A stretch of DNA of 64,000 bases from Calophaca sinica (lineage: Eukaryota > Streptophyta > Magnoliopsida > Fabales > Fabaceae). Location: positions 34,005,501 to 34,069,500 of the forward strand of contig CM073733.1 of assembly GCA_037113605.1 (NCBI GenBank), read 5' to 3'. This document shows, piece by piece, positions 11,213 to 23,846 of this stretch (positions are counted from its first letter, which is position 1; every line of letters starts with the position of its first letter). The notes below the pieces were generated by a model. That model searched no databases. It was not told the origin of the DNA and saw nothing but the letters and a program-made list of their open reading frames with translations. Made by a program: the position numbers and the translations under genes.

Positions 11213-12007
11213 TATGAGTTATTTTGAATTTTATAATTTGCTTGATGAGCACTTTGGCAAGTATACCAAATCGCTACTTATAGTACAAAAATTATCATCC
11301 ACGGGGATAATATTGTTAGCTATTAATTTACTAATTTAATTACGTTTGAGCAACATAAATTCAATTGATTGTTCTATAATGAAAACTTTCAAGATAAAAT
11401 AGAGCATAAAATGTTTTTGTAATTTTTGTAACAATAGATTCAAGCAAACAAAAACTAGATTTTAACAATTAAGGAGAAATTGCTTGAGATTCGATTTCAC
11501 TGCCTTTCCTACTGATCCCGTATACTGGACTTTAATCTGACAGGTTGACCAAAATTCAAGAAGCTGGGTTTTTATACTTATCCCCTAATTCAAGAGCACT
11601 AAGAACGCAACCACTCAAAAACACTAATTTGTTTGTATTCTTATTCCTAAGAAACACGCACAAATCGTTTGTTCTCAACAATAAAATTAAATTCCAATTT
11701 TCCAATTGTGAATCTAAAACTGTAAATAAACAAGAATTCAGAGAACAAACTCTTAAATTAAAATAACCCAAAAAATTCATATCAAAACCCAGTAACAGGG
11801 ACAGTCATACAGGCAGTTTCATCTACTTTTAACAAAAGAAAAATTAAGCTAACATGATAAAAAAATAAAAACCGATTAAAGAAGATGAAGATGAATGCTC
11901 TAGCTTCAACCCCTGACAGTGTGCTCTCTCATTTCCTTCTCCCATCCCCCGTTCTGTCTCTCATATCTGCCTTTTATTCTTTTTCTTTTCAATCCTCTGT
12001 TCCGCCA
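11213..12007. other. Non-coding spacer with possible LTR remnant
   Basis: AT-rich sequence. The stretch CACTTTGGCAAGTATACCA near 11250, followed by a GGGGATAATATTG segment, resembles LTR remnants of other plant retroelements, but no boundaries or coding match are visible. A short ORF at 11545-11766 has no recognisable content. Confidence 0.3.
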
Positions 12008-12016
12008 CTTCAATTT

Positions 12017-12920
12017 GGTGCCCCCTAATATGGACCCTTAAAAAAGGAGTCCAAAGGTGGTCCTCATTAATTGACCTGCTATAGCAGGTTTCTTCGTCTC
12101 TTCAAACGGTTTGCAGTAAAACGAATTTCGTTTCGTCATTATCGTTTTTATGCCCCAATATTTTGTATTCCCTCCTTTGAAAATTTGGGGAAAAACTGTA
12201 ACCAAAAAAAAATTTGGAGAAAAACTTGATATTCAGCTGATCTACAAAGACGAATGAGAATGACAGGGATGAAGCACTAAAAGTCAAGCTACATGGCCGA
12301 AGAAGCACCCTTTCAGGTCCGCTATAGTCCTATGGTGCGGTTCGACATGGATGGCGAGGTGTAATAGAGGCAATTCTCCCGAACCCTAAATTGATGCATT
12401 TGGGAGTTTAAAAAATCTGACCTATTTTTGAGGGATCAACATGCGATTCCAAAATGTTACCTGTTTTTAATGGAGTACAACGATTTTAGAGAGAAAATTT
12501 CAGCTGTAATGGAGGAGGTATGATTTACAAATCTTCCAGTAATTGTGATCCACAATTGATGGCTTACTGATATTACTCATTTAAATTAGGTGAAAGAAAC
12601 TTTTGGGGATAGGAAAGCAGGATTCTGTAGGATCGACTGACTCTTCAACAAAACAGGATGCTAATGCAAAGCAACGAAGTCAGACATCACCTGAGGAAGA
12701 GAAAAACCAGCAATTTGCATCTAGTGATGATGCAGAGTCGTTGTTTGGAAAATTTAAGTCAACCTTTTCCTCTCTAAATGTTTCTGTTTCCTTCCAAAAA
12801 TTAAAAGATGCGAAAATAGTCGACGGTGGAAAATAAAAAACTCACTTAACAGCCTACCACCGGTAAACACACATGGGTCCACCTTTAGACCCCTTTTTAA
12901 GGGTCCATATTAGGGGCACC
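12017..12920. mobile_element. Pack-MULE (904 bp) with TIM44-like gene fragment
   Basis: The two ends form terminal inverted repeats of about 47 bp, starting GGTGCCCCCTAATATGGACC on the left and GGTGCCCCTAATATGGACC on the reverse complement of the right. They are flanked by a perfect 9-bp direct repeat CTTCAATTT (12008-12016 and 12921-12929), the size made by Mutator-like transposases. There is no transposase inside. A host gene fragment with an intron lies at 12491-12823, so the element fits the Pack-MULE definition. Confidence 0.85.
12491..12823 (+). pseudogene. Captured TIM44-like gene fragment (two partial exons)
   Basis: The first exon piece ends EKISAVMEE at 12517, followed by an intron 12518-12589 (GTATGA..TTAG). 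The second piece begins VKETFG and continues through QDSVGSTDSSTKQDANAK, SLFGKFKSTFSSLNVS and FQKLKDAKIVD. This resembles the coiled-coil linker of plant TIM44, the inner-membrane motor anchor for mitochondrial protein import, where KISAA.EEVKE, FGKFKS and a VS.AF.K-type stretch occur. One extra G near 12605 breaks the frame. Homology stops at GTCGAC (about 12823). No J-like or membrane-binding C-terminal domain is present, so it is a fragment. The identification rests on remembered family patterns and is moderately sure. Confidence 0.65.
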
Positions 12921-12929
12921 CTTCAATTT

Positions 12930-15179
12930 CCTTTATTATCTTTTTTTAAAACCCACGAAGTTATCTTCCCAGCTTTTCCATCAATTGCCGTAATTCTCAA
13001 TGCCCATCAAACAATTTAATCATGCTTTTATTACTTAGCGAAACCTCCATTCCCCTTCAATCAAAGTAATCAAATGGCCAGCCAATTATAATTCAACGTG
13101 ATTTCTCCATATGACATCAAAAGGGCGTAAGCATTTGTTGCCCTTAATAGTCCCCTCCACTAAAACAAAAGAAAATGTAAAAAACGGTTAGCATTCCTTA
13201 AGAAAAACAAAATAAAACTATTTCTATAAAAATAAAATAAAATAAAACCAATCCTATAAAAATACTAATTAAAATAATAAAATAAAATAAGAAAATTGAC
13301 AAAAACTTAACTAAAAATATCTACAATTTAAGATTGTTCATTGCTCTATTCATTAGAAGAATGAATGACTTCAGTTTTTTAAGTAAAATGAAAAATGAGA
13401 TTTATAAATAGCATTTGTCATGTTTTTAAATTAAAATGCGTAGTGATAGGTTTATATATGATTTTACGGTCACAAATGAGGAAAAAAGTGAAAAGACATT
13501 ATGGTTATTATAGATCATTAGAACAAGGAAACAAGACAGGAGAAAATTGAAGCCCTAGAGACATGATTTGCGAGATCAATTGGAAACGATTTTAATTTCG
13601 CTCTAACAATATTCTCTACTTTTTATTTGCTTCCATCAGGTACTTACTTATTTCCTTAATTCCACTTTTGCCTAATATTTATAGTCTCTTAACCCAATAG
13701 GGTACGTATTATTTCTTATTGGGCCAACACTGATTTCTACCCATATAAGACTCGTATCAATTAAAATAGAAGTCTAATAAGCTTACTTTATTTCAATATA
13801 ATTTTGATCACTTAAATATAGTTCATTTATTTTTTTTCATAGAATAAATATAGCTTATTTATAATAAACAGCTAATATAGTTGTTAAATGATATTAGCTC
13901 ACGTCAAATCATTGGAATAAAAATTCCAACGCTCTAGTCAACAATAGTGATAAGGGAGTCGCCTTAAATAACCAATGTTTATGTTTGTGGGAATAAATAT
14001 AGATGCAGCTAAGTTCTCCTTCTCCTTTAAATTTCTTTCTCTCTCTCTCTTTTTTTTTTTTTTGGTGAATGGATTTCTTCCTCTTCTTACGGCTATATAG
14101 CTAGATTGTTATATTATGGAGTATTAATTTGTGCATGTGCAAAACTTAAATCTATTGATCAACTGGACACTGTCCATCGCCACCGTCTGAAGTTGCTCAT
14201 GGCAACAGTCAACTTAATGCACATTCCTAGAACAAACTGATTTAACTTAACATATTACCATACTTTTGCTTAAATCAAGTACTACCATACAAGTTTTCAA
14301 TATTTAATTAACCACTAGTTGTAAATTTGATTGTGTTGTAATTGTCCTATTACTTTTGTTTCGGCTTAATTCCAGTTTTGGCGTGTTCTTAGGTTGATAA
14401 AAATGGGGAAGACCGGAAGAGGATATTCATTCACAATTGGAAAAATAGAATTAGAGTTACGTATTTGATAATTTGTTGGGGAAAACTTTCAAATACAAAC
14501 TAATGCCAAGAAAGAAATTTAAGCAGACAACGTTTGTCAGCAAATGGTGGGAAAGTTAATTTCTTTGACTTATAGCATACTTTGTGTATAATTTGGAAAT
14601 TTTTCTCTTTTTTTTTATATATATAATTTGTTTAATAAGTGAAAGATTTTATTAAAGGAATCTTTTTATATATATAATAAGCGACATTTTTTGGTGCGTA
14701 CTTTTGGATATATTTTTACCAAATAAAATATTAATTTTTTTATAACAGAAAATTTAGGATGAAAGAATGACGCTTCAGTTTAAGGTAGAAAAACCTACGA
14801 GTTCTAATAACACTTATAAAGAAATATACATTTACCTCCACCGATGAGATCGGTGGGGGCTTGAAATTGCGACCTGCTAGATACGAGATCTTATCCTTCT
14901 TAACAAGCTTTTACGCACCTAAATTTGCTTGATACTAATTAATTTGTATACAGTTTGTCATTAATATGATTTTCATAGTATCATTTTTCCCTAAGTTTCG
15001 TAACAACTTTCTTTCAGCATGTTTGTTCTTTGAAAAATCAAATTCGTATTTTTTTAAAGCTTTGAAATTGAAATTGGTTTTTTATATTTAAAAGATACTA
15101 ATTTTTAGAAGGTAATCCATTTTGAGCGTGAAGTTTGCAGGACTGGACATCTACGCGTGGCCCAACGGATCTCGATAGA
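12930..15179. other. Gene-free AT-rich region
   Basis: No coding region, RNA gene or element boundary is evident. It holds a CT-rich tract (14034-14060), short TA-rich runs near 14600-14670, and a small inverted pair around CCACCGATGAGATCGGTGG near 14838. Confidence 0.5.
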
Positions 15180-15312
15180 CTTTGATACCATCTTAGAATT
15201 TAGGTTTGGGTCTAACTCAACCCAAAAAATTAACTCATGGGATGAGGGTTGCCTTTTATTTATAACCACTATTGAGGTCATATCACTTATTTATGAATGT
15301 GGGACTTCAACA
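15180..15312 (-). mobile_element. Small TRIM-like LTR remnant with primer site
   Basis: The plus strand has CTTTGATACCA (15180-15190), the reverse complement of the primer-binding site TGGTATCAAAG. Next to it is a 122-bp LTR-like unit whose minus strand runs TGTTGAAGTCCCACATTC to AATTCTAAGA and has a TATA-like TTATAAATAA. No second LTR is visible. A short plus-strand ORF overlapping it is a by-product. Confidence 0.55.
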
Positions 15313-16054
15313 ACTACTGCGTGTCTATTATTGAATATGAGAGACATCTTTTTTTTTTAAGAAAGACAAAAATGAGAACAAACCATTGAGAGCATTTATG
15401 ATTAAGTCAAAAAAGGAGGAATAAACTTTCTGTATGTATGGGATACATTAGTCAATAACATAATCACTCCTACATAAAGAAAAGTTGATCAGGGTGTCAC
15501 GTACGATTAATTAATTCATGTCTATTAGTACATCATAGAAAAGAGACGTGGTATGGATATTGATCAAGTAGTCACTTAATTACCGAATACAGTAGTATGA
15601 TATAAATAGCACCATAATATAGGTTTGAGATTAAATTACACAGCTTCCCCATTTTATTTCGCCAGTGAGAGATAGGAAATTAAACAAGATAAATAAAAAG
15701 TTTTAATTATAGCCTTATAAGTTATAGTATTGTAGAAGTTTATGGACTCAAGTCTTATTACATGAATGAACCAGAAGAAAAGGAATTAAGTGTACAGTGG
15801 AACAAATGTGAAAGTAAAAAAGGAAAAAGGATTGCATTATATTGCTGATAAATGAAAAGAAGAAGAACAGAGGGACAGGAGCTTGACGTGGGCCACGAAT
15901 TAAAGAGGTGGTGTGAATTTCAGAATGCATATGTAGGGAGTACTTTCTTACTGGATATGATTATGTTCTTGGTCACTTTAATTTTACAAGATCAGTATAC
16001 ATGAAAGTCATGGAAGATTTAATGATTTTTCCGCCTCAATAAAAATATAAAAAA
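15313..16054. other. Gene-free AT-rich flank of element B
   Basis: Nothing recognisable is coded here. It is the target DNA into which element B inserted; its last bases carry the target duplication GGTAT at 16055-16059. Confidence 0.5.
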
Positions 16055-16059
16055 GGTAT

Positions 16060-16846
16060 TGTTTGCGTGGAAAAATCAGCCGAGGGATTCGGCTAACGTC
16101 CAGCCAACAAATTGATTCCTGTTAAGCGATTACACCGAGAACGGAACTCTGATTCTCGATTGTGGGTTCCCCAACTGCTCCAGAAAGCGTTGAGTGTGGT
16201 GAAACTACGCTACGCTAAGGCTAAGACTAAGAAACATGGAATCGGCTAGGATAAAATGCTGTAAAAAAGCTTGATAAATTGTAAGAGAAATAGTTGTTTG
16301 ATTGATTTCGTGTGTCTTTACATTTCTCAGCGTAGGTATATATATACAAAAAGGAAAACAAAACTGTAACCACCCCCTATCGGCCATTATGCGTTTCACA
16401 CGTTCATGGTGACCACAGCGATCGTGGGTGTCCCTCAACCGCTTCTTCATGCGCATCGTGGGTTAACCGCTCTCGTCGGTGGGCAAGCGATTTATCACGT
16501 GTTAAATCGTTGGAGACTTCCAGCGGCTAGCTTTGGTCGTTCTAGCGCCAAAGTACATGACTTTCACATATCTAGCCCTTGGTTGAGCTTCAAAGCTCTA
16601 TATTAATTAACGATAGCTCGGTAGATATATCCATAATGATAATATATTTTCTTTATCCACATCGGCTATACTCTTTAAAAATCGGCTGACCTCATGATGC
16701 TCCCTGGGCCTCTGGAATTTTCCTTTCTATCTCCGGTTTAGTGGGACCAATTTTCGGCTACCAATCCCATCGGCTTATCCCACACCTCATTGTTCCCTTC
16801 ATCAATTTGTTCCCTTCATCATTTGTGGTGATATTTGGTGATAACA
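16060..16846 (-). repeat. 3' LTR of element B
   Basis: A 787-bp LTR bounded by TG and CA. The reverse complement of a polypurine tract (ATTGCCCCCTACAT) follows at 16847. It differs from the other LTR mostly by one- to three-base changes and by a shorter copy of the CGGCTGTTCCCTTCAT repeat near its right end. Confidence 0.93.
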
Positions 16847-16860
16847 ATTGCCCCCTACAT
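16847..16860 (-). other. Polypurine tract of element B
   Basis: On minus this reads ATGTAGGGGGCAAT directly before the LTR start TGTTATCACC. It matches the tract of element A (GTAGGGGGACAAT). Confidence 0.75.
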
Positions 16861-17054
16861 CATTTCAATTGTACATCTTTGGATTGATGTATCGGATAAA
16901 GTTTGAGTCTCCGAAACGTCAATCGTTAGTCACTTTATATGCATTTAATGTCACCCATTATGACCTGAACGGCTACTTTTCCCACATCCGATGACTGCGC
17001 TATTATCCGATAATATCTTAACAACTCTCATCGTTGATTGTGCGCATGATTCCT

Positions 17055-17064
17055 CTTTAAATAG
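17055..17064 (+). promoter_or_regulatory. TATA-like box upstream of antisense PMD gene B
   Basis: CTTTAAATAG lies about 100 nt before the PMD start codon and 210 bp inside the LTR boundary. The equivalent in element A is CTTTTAAATAAG. The position suits an own promoter for the antisense gene. Confidence 0.45.
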
Positions 17065-17159
17065 CTAGGCCCATTCGTCCTCCTTACTACTCAGGCATTT
17101 TGAACTTTTTTGGACCCTCAAACCCTAGCTTCCTTTCTGCACATCCTCTTCTTGCGACC

Positions 17160-20043
17160 ATGTCTTCCGCATCCGATTCTCAAAATCGTGAACACAGCTA
17201 CGGTGGCCATGACTCCTTGGACGAGTCTTCCTCTTCAACTGACTCTCATTCCTCCACTCAAGAGACGACCGGGTTAGCCGAAGGCGTCATACCCCCTCTT
17301 TGTCCGATTCAAGGTTCTCTCACTTTGCGGCCATCCACCCAGGCTGCGGCGGTGCAATGTATCTTAGAGAATATCTCTCCGGACACATATGGTTTACCAC
17401 TCGTTTGCGGGGTTTACCATTAAGCGGTGTCCAGTAGACATAAGGCCTTGGCCCGTACTCTGCCGATTACTTGAGTTGGCACTCTAGGATGGTGAGGCAA
17501 AAAGCGAGGCCGGAAAAGAATGGGTCTTTACGATGCTATCATGTTGTCGGCTAAAGACCTTGACTCAACATCGGGTGATCTTCGGCTTTCTTGGCTCTTG
17601 GCATTACCACCAATACCTTTGTATTTCCTTGGGAATGGCCACCTACTCTTCTTGATGTGGCGGCCATTACAGGTTTGCCTTTGGTGGTCAGAAGCTCAGA
17701 ATCTATACGACATTTCAACCTCCAACATCAAGATTGTTCATGATCGAACAGCTCGGCTATTCTTCCTTTATTCTAGCCAATCAAAGGAAGAAGTGCTGCG
17801 GTTTACGATCTTTGAGCATTGCGCCTTCCTCTTGTATTGGTTTAGTAAGTACTTTATCTGTACCGGCTCTGTCGCAGTCGTTCAAGAACTTCAAGTATAT
17901 GTGGCCCCAGTATGTCGGGTCGACAAGTCGCAGGGATCACTCTTCCTCTGCTATCTTTATAGGGCTTTGTTTAACATCTTTGGATCGGTTGCACCAAGGT
18001 GTCGACTTGAAGAATACTTGAGTCCTCTATGGTTCTTGCAACTATGGATTACCCTTTATTTCCCGAGTTCATTGAACCTTCTTTCGGCGTTCACTCTCTC
18101 CCGTGAAGCGCGGACGTTAGCCAGAGCATTTGCGGTGACTCTCTTGACAAGTAACTCCCTTTGACGTGGTGGAGAAAATACACGTCTTGACCAGAATTTC
18201 TCAAGATTGGCAGCCGATCTTTGAAAGGCGGATCGGCCGGATTGGATATTCACCACGGATGACCGCCGGCATTTCTCGGGGCGCATGGGACCATGGTTCT
18301 CAATTGGAGTCGTGTTTTGACCGCTAGAGACATCCTTGGTGGGCTAAAACCGAATTCCAGGAATAACAAGACCACGGCTGAATTCTATCATCCTAACTGT
18401 GTGGCCCGCCAGTTTGGATTGTTGCAGCATGTACCTTGGCCATACCTTAGCAAGGTACCAGCATTAGGGAGAACTAACCTATCGGCTGAAGAGGTAAAGA
18501 CCTTGGCAGCTTTCAACTTGGAAAAATTGAATAGCTTCCAATGGGCCTCATTTAACCCGTCGGCTGGGGAAACCTCTGCCTTTGCTAATTGGTGGCCTTC
18601 GGCTAAGGATAAGATGTTTCAGGGCTCTGTATCTAGTTATTTCATAAGGCTTGCCATGCCTCTCGATAGCGACCAGATGATGGCGGTGATGATGATGATG
18701 ATGAAGGTGGCGGTGTTGTTCCCCCTACGAAGATGGTAAGGCCAGAGCCGACGCATAAGACTAGAGTTTCTGCTGCCATGAAGGGTAAATATTTTGTCTC
18801 ATTTTGCTTTTCTTACTTTGCAAACGCATCGGCTGCTTGCTTTCTTGGCTGACCAAACCAACTCCTAGAGTTTTCATTATGACGATTCTCCCCTCAGAAT
18901 AAGAAGAAAAGGACAAGATCTGGGGATTTGTATCGGCGAACAGTGCACTATCTCTGAAAAACCCAGACGGCATCTGTGGCAAGGGTAAACAAAAGGTAAG
19001 TACCTCTGTTTTCTTTGTTTCTTCAAGGCTTTGTCATAATTCTAATCCTCGGCTCATGTTGGTGTAGAAGCAGCGTACTTGACTCCATGGTCGCCTCCTC
19101 ACAAGGTTCCCCCTCCCGATCTCCAATGGCGAGGGTTCTTGGCTGGTCCTCAATCCGAGGCAACCCACCAGCCGGCTCCGCTTCTCGATGGCGAGGCTCA
19201 CGGCCCAATCCAGGTATCCTCCTTTTTCTCTTTTATTGTATCGCCCACTCTATGTTGGTTTGGCCCTAACTTCTTTGTGCTCTGTGGCTGCGATCGGCTA
19301 GGGATGAATCCCCTGTTGCTCATGGGACTCCTCCTCATCGATCGACTTCATCTATCCAGGTTTCAGAGGAAGAAGCTGCAGCAGATTTTGCTTGGTGATC
19401 AGATTGCGAAGGTCTCCTCACCCTCCTCTAGTCACCTGGAGAAGGTAGGCGAGGTCTTGATGGGGAGATCCCCACAGATAAGAATAAGGTGGCGGTTGAG
19501 GACTTCCCTTTTCAAACTATCCGACTCTCCCGATGTTCCCTCCGCGGTAAACAATTTGTATCGTCAAATGGCATTACAAGTAAATGACATTTACGCATTA
19601 TCTGGTGTGCAAGGAGAATTATGACCATGCCACTCAAGACCTGCAGCGCCTCAGGGATCTTCAAGCTCAAAAGTCCTCTTTCTTGTCCTCTTATCAAGCG
19701 GTTGATAAAGATCGTGGCCAAACCTTGCTAGGAAAGAGGAACTCAAAGCGGATTAGCCCAATTGAACTTAGGCCGACTCGGATTCAAAATGAAATCAAAG
19801 AGCTAACACCCCAACTTGAAGCGACTTGACGCCAGCGATCGAGACCCACACGGAAAGGCGTTTCACTTATATGTTCAAGCTTCTTCTTTAGATCCAGACA
19901 TTTTACGACTCACCACCCAAAAAGATGGTTTGGAACAAGATATGCAGAAGGGTAGAGAAGGCATAGACTCGGCCAACCACCGGTGGGATGGACTTTGGCT
20001 CCTGCTGAATCAGGCGAAGGAACAACCTTTAACTTGTCGGTAG
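17160..20043 (+). pseudogene. Antisense PMD plus coiled-coil gene in element B
   Basis: The start is the ATG at 17160 (MSSASDSQNRE), matching gene A; an in-frame ATG exists at 17100 but is less likely. PMD core remnants lie at 17520-18260, for example FGSVAPR and LWFLQLWITLYFP. The conserved block FYHPNCVARQFGLLQHVPWP and FANWWPSA is at 18380-18610. Three introns with canonical ends fall in the same order as in gene A: 18785-18897, 18996-19067 and 19214-19301. The coiled coil follows (LRTSLFKL near 19497, ending about 20043). Frameshifts at several points destroy the frame. It converges tail-to-tail with the retroelement's pol, which ends near 20470. Confidence 0.75.
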
Positions 20044-20469
20044 AAGCGGTATGGTTCGGTGAGGAATCGGCTGTTGCTTTGAAAAGCGTCCTGCCGTTGT
20101 GGTGGTTCTTGAAGCCATTTGCCGGTGGGCCGTGATATCCTTCCTTACGGCGGAAGGCGTGGTGTAGATGTGGCTGAGATTGTTGGGCGATGGTTGTGGA
20201 AGTGCATTGCGTGGTCGAAGCCTCCAACCAAGAAGAGGTGGGCGATCCTATGGAAAAGGTTGATCCTCGAGGCGGTAGAGCATGATACCTCTACCCAGTG
20301 ATCCTGCCGATCTGCTATGATTCTTTGATCCCCGATCGCGACCATTCTTGACCCAACAGACTAGCTATTTCTAGTTGTCTTTGAGTATTTTGTCGGCTAG
20401 GTGGCGGCTGTGGTCACAGAACAATTCTTTTTGTCTATGAGCGACTTTCTTTATTGTTCTAGTATGCTT

Positions 20470-23400
20470 TGCCACACCAGTAGGGTAGTATTTTTAGATA
20501 CTTGCCATTTACGCTTCTATTCATTTCTTCGCCTTGCATGTTAACTAGCCGTCTGGCGTTTCTGCGAATACTTGACTAACAGTGAGCGGACCTTCCCAAT
20601 TTGGTGACCACTTACCGAATTTAGGGTCCTTGACTCCTATTGGTAAAATAGTTTTCCAAACTAGGTCGCCTCAACAAACTTTTTCAACTTAACATGTTTG
20701 TTGTAGGCCTTTAGCCATTTGCGTTTGCTTGCCTCGATTCTTTCTAAAGCCATTAACCGATCTTCATCCAGTGATCCAGCTCCATAAGCATGGCTTCTTG
20801 ATACTCTTCTAGGCTTAAGGAATTACGTTTTGCCACCCTTAGAAGTGACATTAATTTCCAAAGGCAAAACCGCATCTTGGCCGTAAGTCGGTAGATAAGG
20901 GGTTGTGCGTGGTGATTGACTTGGAATTCCTTATAGCCCATAAAGCCTCATCCGAGTTAAATGCCATTTTCTAGACTTGTCTTCTAAATTCTTCTTGATC
21001 AGGTCCACAATAATCTTGTTGGTTGCCTCGGCTTGTCCATTGGCTTTGCATAATATGGGGATGAATGTATCAACTTAATCCCAAATCACGAGCAAAGGCA
21101 ACCACCTTGTCTCCGGTGAACATAGTTCACGATCCGTGGTAATGGTCTGCGGGATCCCAAACATGTATATGATGCGGTGTTGAATGAATCGGATAACATC
21201 ATCTTGATGTACCTTGACCATTGGTGAGCCTCCACCCACTTAGTGAAGTAATCGGTTGCCACAATAATGAAATTGTGTCCTTTAGAAGGCGGTGGATGGA
21301 TTTTGCCGATCAAATCCATGGCCCGACCTCTAAATGGCGAAGGCTTCACCACTTTGGATGCATCAATTAATTGGTACCCTTTGAATGGGACCATGCAAGC
21401 GGCATTCTTCGCATCCTTTGGCGTATTGAAAGCAATCGGTGTGATGGTAGGCCAATAATAACCATGGCGGTAAATCGGCCATTTCATAATCGCCCACTTC
21501 TGCGCGAGCCGCATATGCCTTCGTGAACTTCGCCCATAACCCTTAGGGCTTCATTTTTATCTATGCACTTCAACAATACCCCATTCATGCTTCTCTTATA
21601 CAATTCATCATCAAGAATCACATACCTTAGAGCTCGTCTCTTAACTTTGAGGTTAGTGCACTTAGAAGGATCTCGTAAGTACTCGATCAGCTCGTTCCTC
21701 CATGACTCGACTTGGTCTGCGACCATCACCTCGGCGGGTAATTCGTCGTACTCTAAAGTCAGCAACGAGTTCCTATATCCGGAGGCCTCTTGGGCGGATC
21801 GTTCGCCTCCATATTAGCTCCTCAGGGATGTATGACACCTTTGCATCAATAAAGCGGTGAATCAATCTATCGGTAGTTGTATAGCGCCAACAGATTTGGG
21901 TTGTTGCACCCATATTCTTTGGTTAGTTGTCGACCACCAGGAGTCGCCGCTTTACATGAATGTACTCGGCGCCCATCATGGCTAACAACTTTAACCCTAT
22001 GATCACGGCATCGTGCTCGGCTTGGTTATTAGTTAAATGCGGGTTTAGGCGATACGCAAACCTCCACATCTTCCCATCTGGGTTGGTAATTGTCACTCAG
22101 GTCGGAGCTCCTTTATGGGTTTGGACCCATCAAAGTTAGGACCCAAGGCAACAGTCTATACAAGTACTTGGGGGTACCCGAGGATCATCAACTTCCACGA
22201 GGATGTTACGCCAAGAAATCGGCTAGTGCGACCTTGTGACCCTTAGTGGGGCGTATTTCAACGAAGGTAGTGAGCTTAATGGCCCACTTCATCAAGCGAC
22301 CTTGTAAGGCGGGCCTATTAAGCAAGTACCTAACAATGTCAATTTTGCACAAAACTAATATTTCATGTGGCATTAAATAATACTCAAGTTTTGTACTGGC
22401 GTAAAACAAAGATAGGCACAACTTCTCCAATGGAGTATATCTGGTCTCGGCATCATTGAGACTTTGGCTAAGGTAGTACCTTGCTCTTTCAGTTCCATCT
22501 TGACATCCTGTGCTAACAGCAGTAGATAGACTCTTGGTTTGCAATGTAAAGTTTCAAAGGCTTCCCTAGCATGGGGGGCACCAAAACTGGTGGACTAGCT
22601 AAAGCCTTCTTTATTTGTTCAAAGGCCTCTTGCTGTTCAGGGCCCCACACCATCTCCTCAGCATTCTTGAGCTTTAGCAAAGGGGAAAAAGCCTTCATCT
22701 TACCAGCTGAATTAGCTATAAATCTTCTCAAAAAGTTGATTTTACCCAACAGACTCTGTAATTCCTTTTTGTTCCTGGGTGGTCTAGCCTCCATCACTGC
22801 CTTGGCTTTGTTTTGGTCTATTTCAATGCCCTTTTGATGCACCAAGAAGCGAGGAAGTTACCGGCCGATACACCAAACATGCACTTTGCAGATTCATCTT
22901 CAAGTTATGGACCTCATTCTCTGCAAAGCTTGTTCCAAATCGGCTAAGTGGGCTTCGAAGTCTTTGGATTTTACTACCACATCATCTATGTATACTTCCA
23001 TAATCTTGCCGATTAGATCATGGAAGATAGCGTTCATTGCTCTCTGCAGTGCGTGGCCCCACATTCTTCAAGCCGAATGGCATCACTAACCATTCATAAA
23101 TTCCCGGTGCCCTGGGCACTGAATGCGATCTTGTGAGTGTCCTCCTCGACTACAAGTATCCGATTATAGCGAGTACCCGTCCATGAAGGTTAAAATACCA
23201 TGTGTGGCGTTGCATCGACTAACATATGCCACAAGCATCACATATTAGATCCTTTGGGTGGCCAAATTCAAGTCTCTATAATCAATGCGGACTTCGAATC
23301 TTGCCATTCTTCTTCTTTACAGGTACTATATTGGCTAACCACTCTACGTACCTGGCTGTTCTGATGAAACCAGCATTGAGCAAACGCTCGATTTCCGTTT

Positions 23401-23845
23401 TGATTTGTGGTATCAGCTGAGGATGGTATCTTCTAGGTGGCTGCTTATGTGGTTTGAATCCTTCCTTAATCGGTAGCCTATGCTCCACCAATTCTCGTGC
23501 TAGCCCAGGCATCTCATGATAATCCCAAGCAAAGCAGTCTTTATATTTTTTTGAGGCTACCATCTCTTCCTTATCCTTTTCTCCCGGCCGGCTGATTTGC
23601 GTTAGTAGAGCCTCATCTGGAGTTGCTAAATTGAGGTCTTCGAAGGGGTCTTGTGATTCGAAGGTTGGCAAAGTCCTCCGAATAGGTGATTCAAACTCCA
23701 TCGGCAACTCCGTGATCTCGTCTGCCGATGTGAGGCCATCGCCTTGTTGTTTGTCTATCAGCCAGGACTCAGCTACGTGAGATTCAATCCTGAAAGCCTC
23801 TAGCCGGCCCCATAAGTCCTGCACCACTTGGGTGTCTTTAAACAT
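20470..23845 (-). pseudogene. Pol remnant of element B (RT, RNase H, aRNase H, integrase)
   Basis: The frame begins MFKDTQVVQDLWGRL at 23845, one base after the gag-protease stop. RT parts include DCFAWDYHEMPGLAREL (about 23520), VPVKKKNG, and YIDDVVVKSKD near 22985. RNase H is at 22845-22206 (FEQIKKAL, LPLEKLCLSLFYASTKLEYY-type stretch). A decayed second RNase-H-like domain lies at about 22150-21850. Integrase is at 21765-20600, with VHEGICGSRRSG, ATDYFTKWVEA and late KDPKFGKWSPNWEG. At least five frameshifts separate these pieces, so no functional polyprotein can be made. The order and peptides match element A's pol. Confidence 0.88.
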
Positions 23846-23846
23846 A

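Noticed and set aside
12102..12308. Minus-strand ORF of 68 codons in the Pack-MULE
   Set aside because: Hydrophobic, low-complexity peptide with no family match, in an AT-rich part of the element.
15157..15360. Plus-strand ORF of 67 codons
   Set aside because: It overlaps the TRIM-like LTR and its primer site, so it is a chance frame.
16205..16456. Minus-strand ORF of 83 codons, seen again at 27885-28253
   Set aside because: It lies in the LTRs of element B and is just LTR sequence read through.
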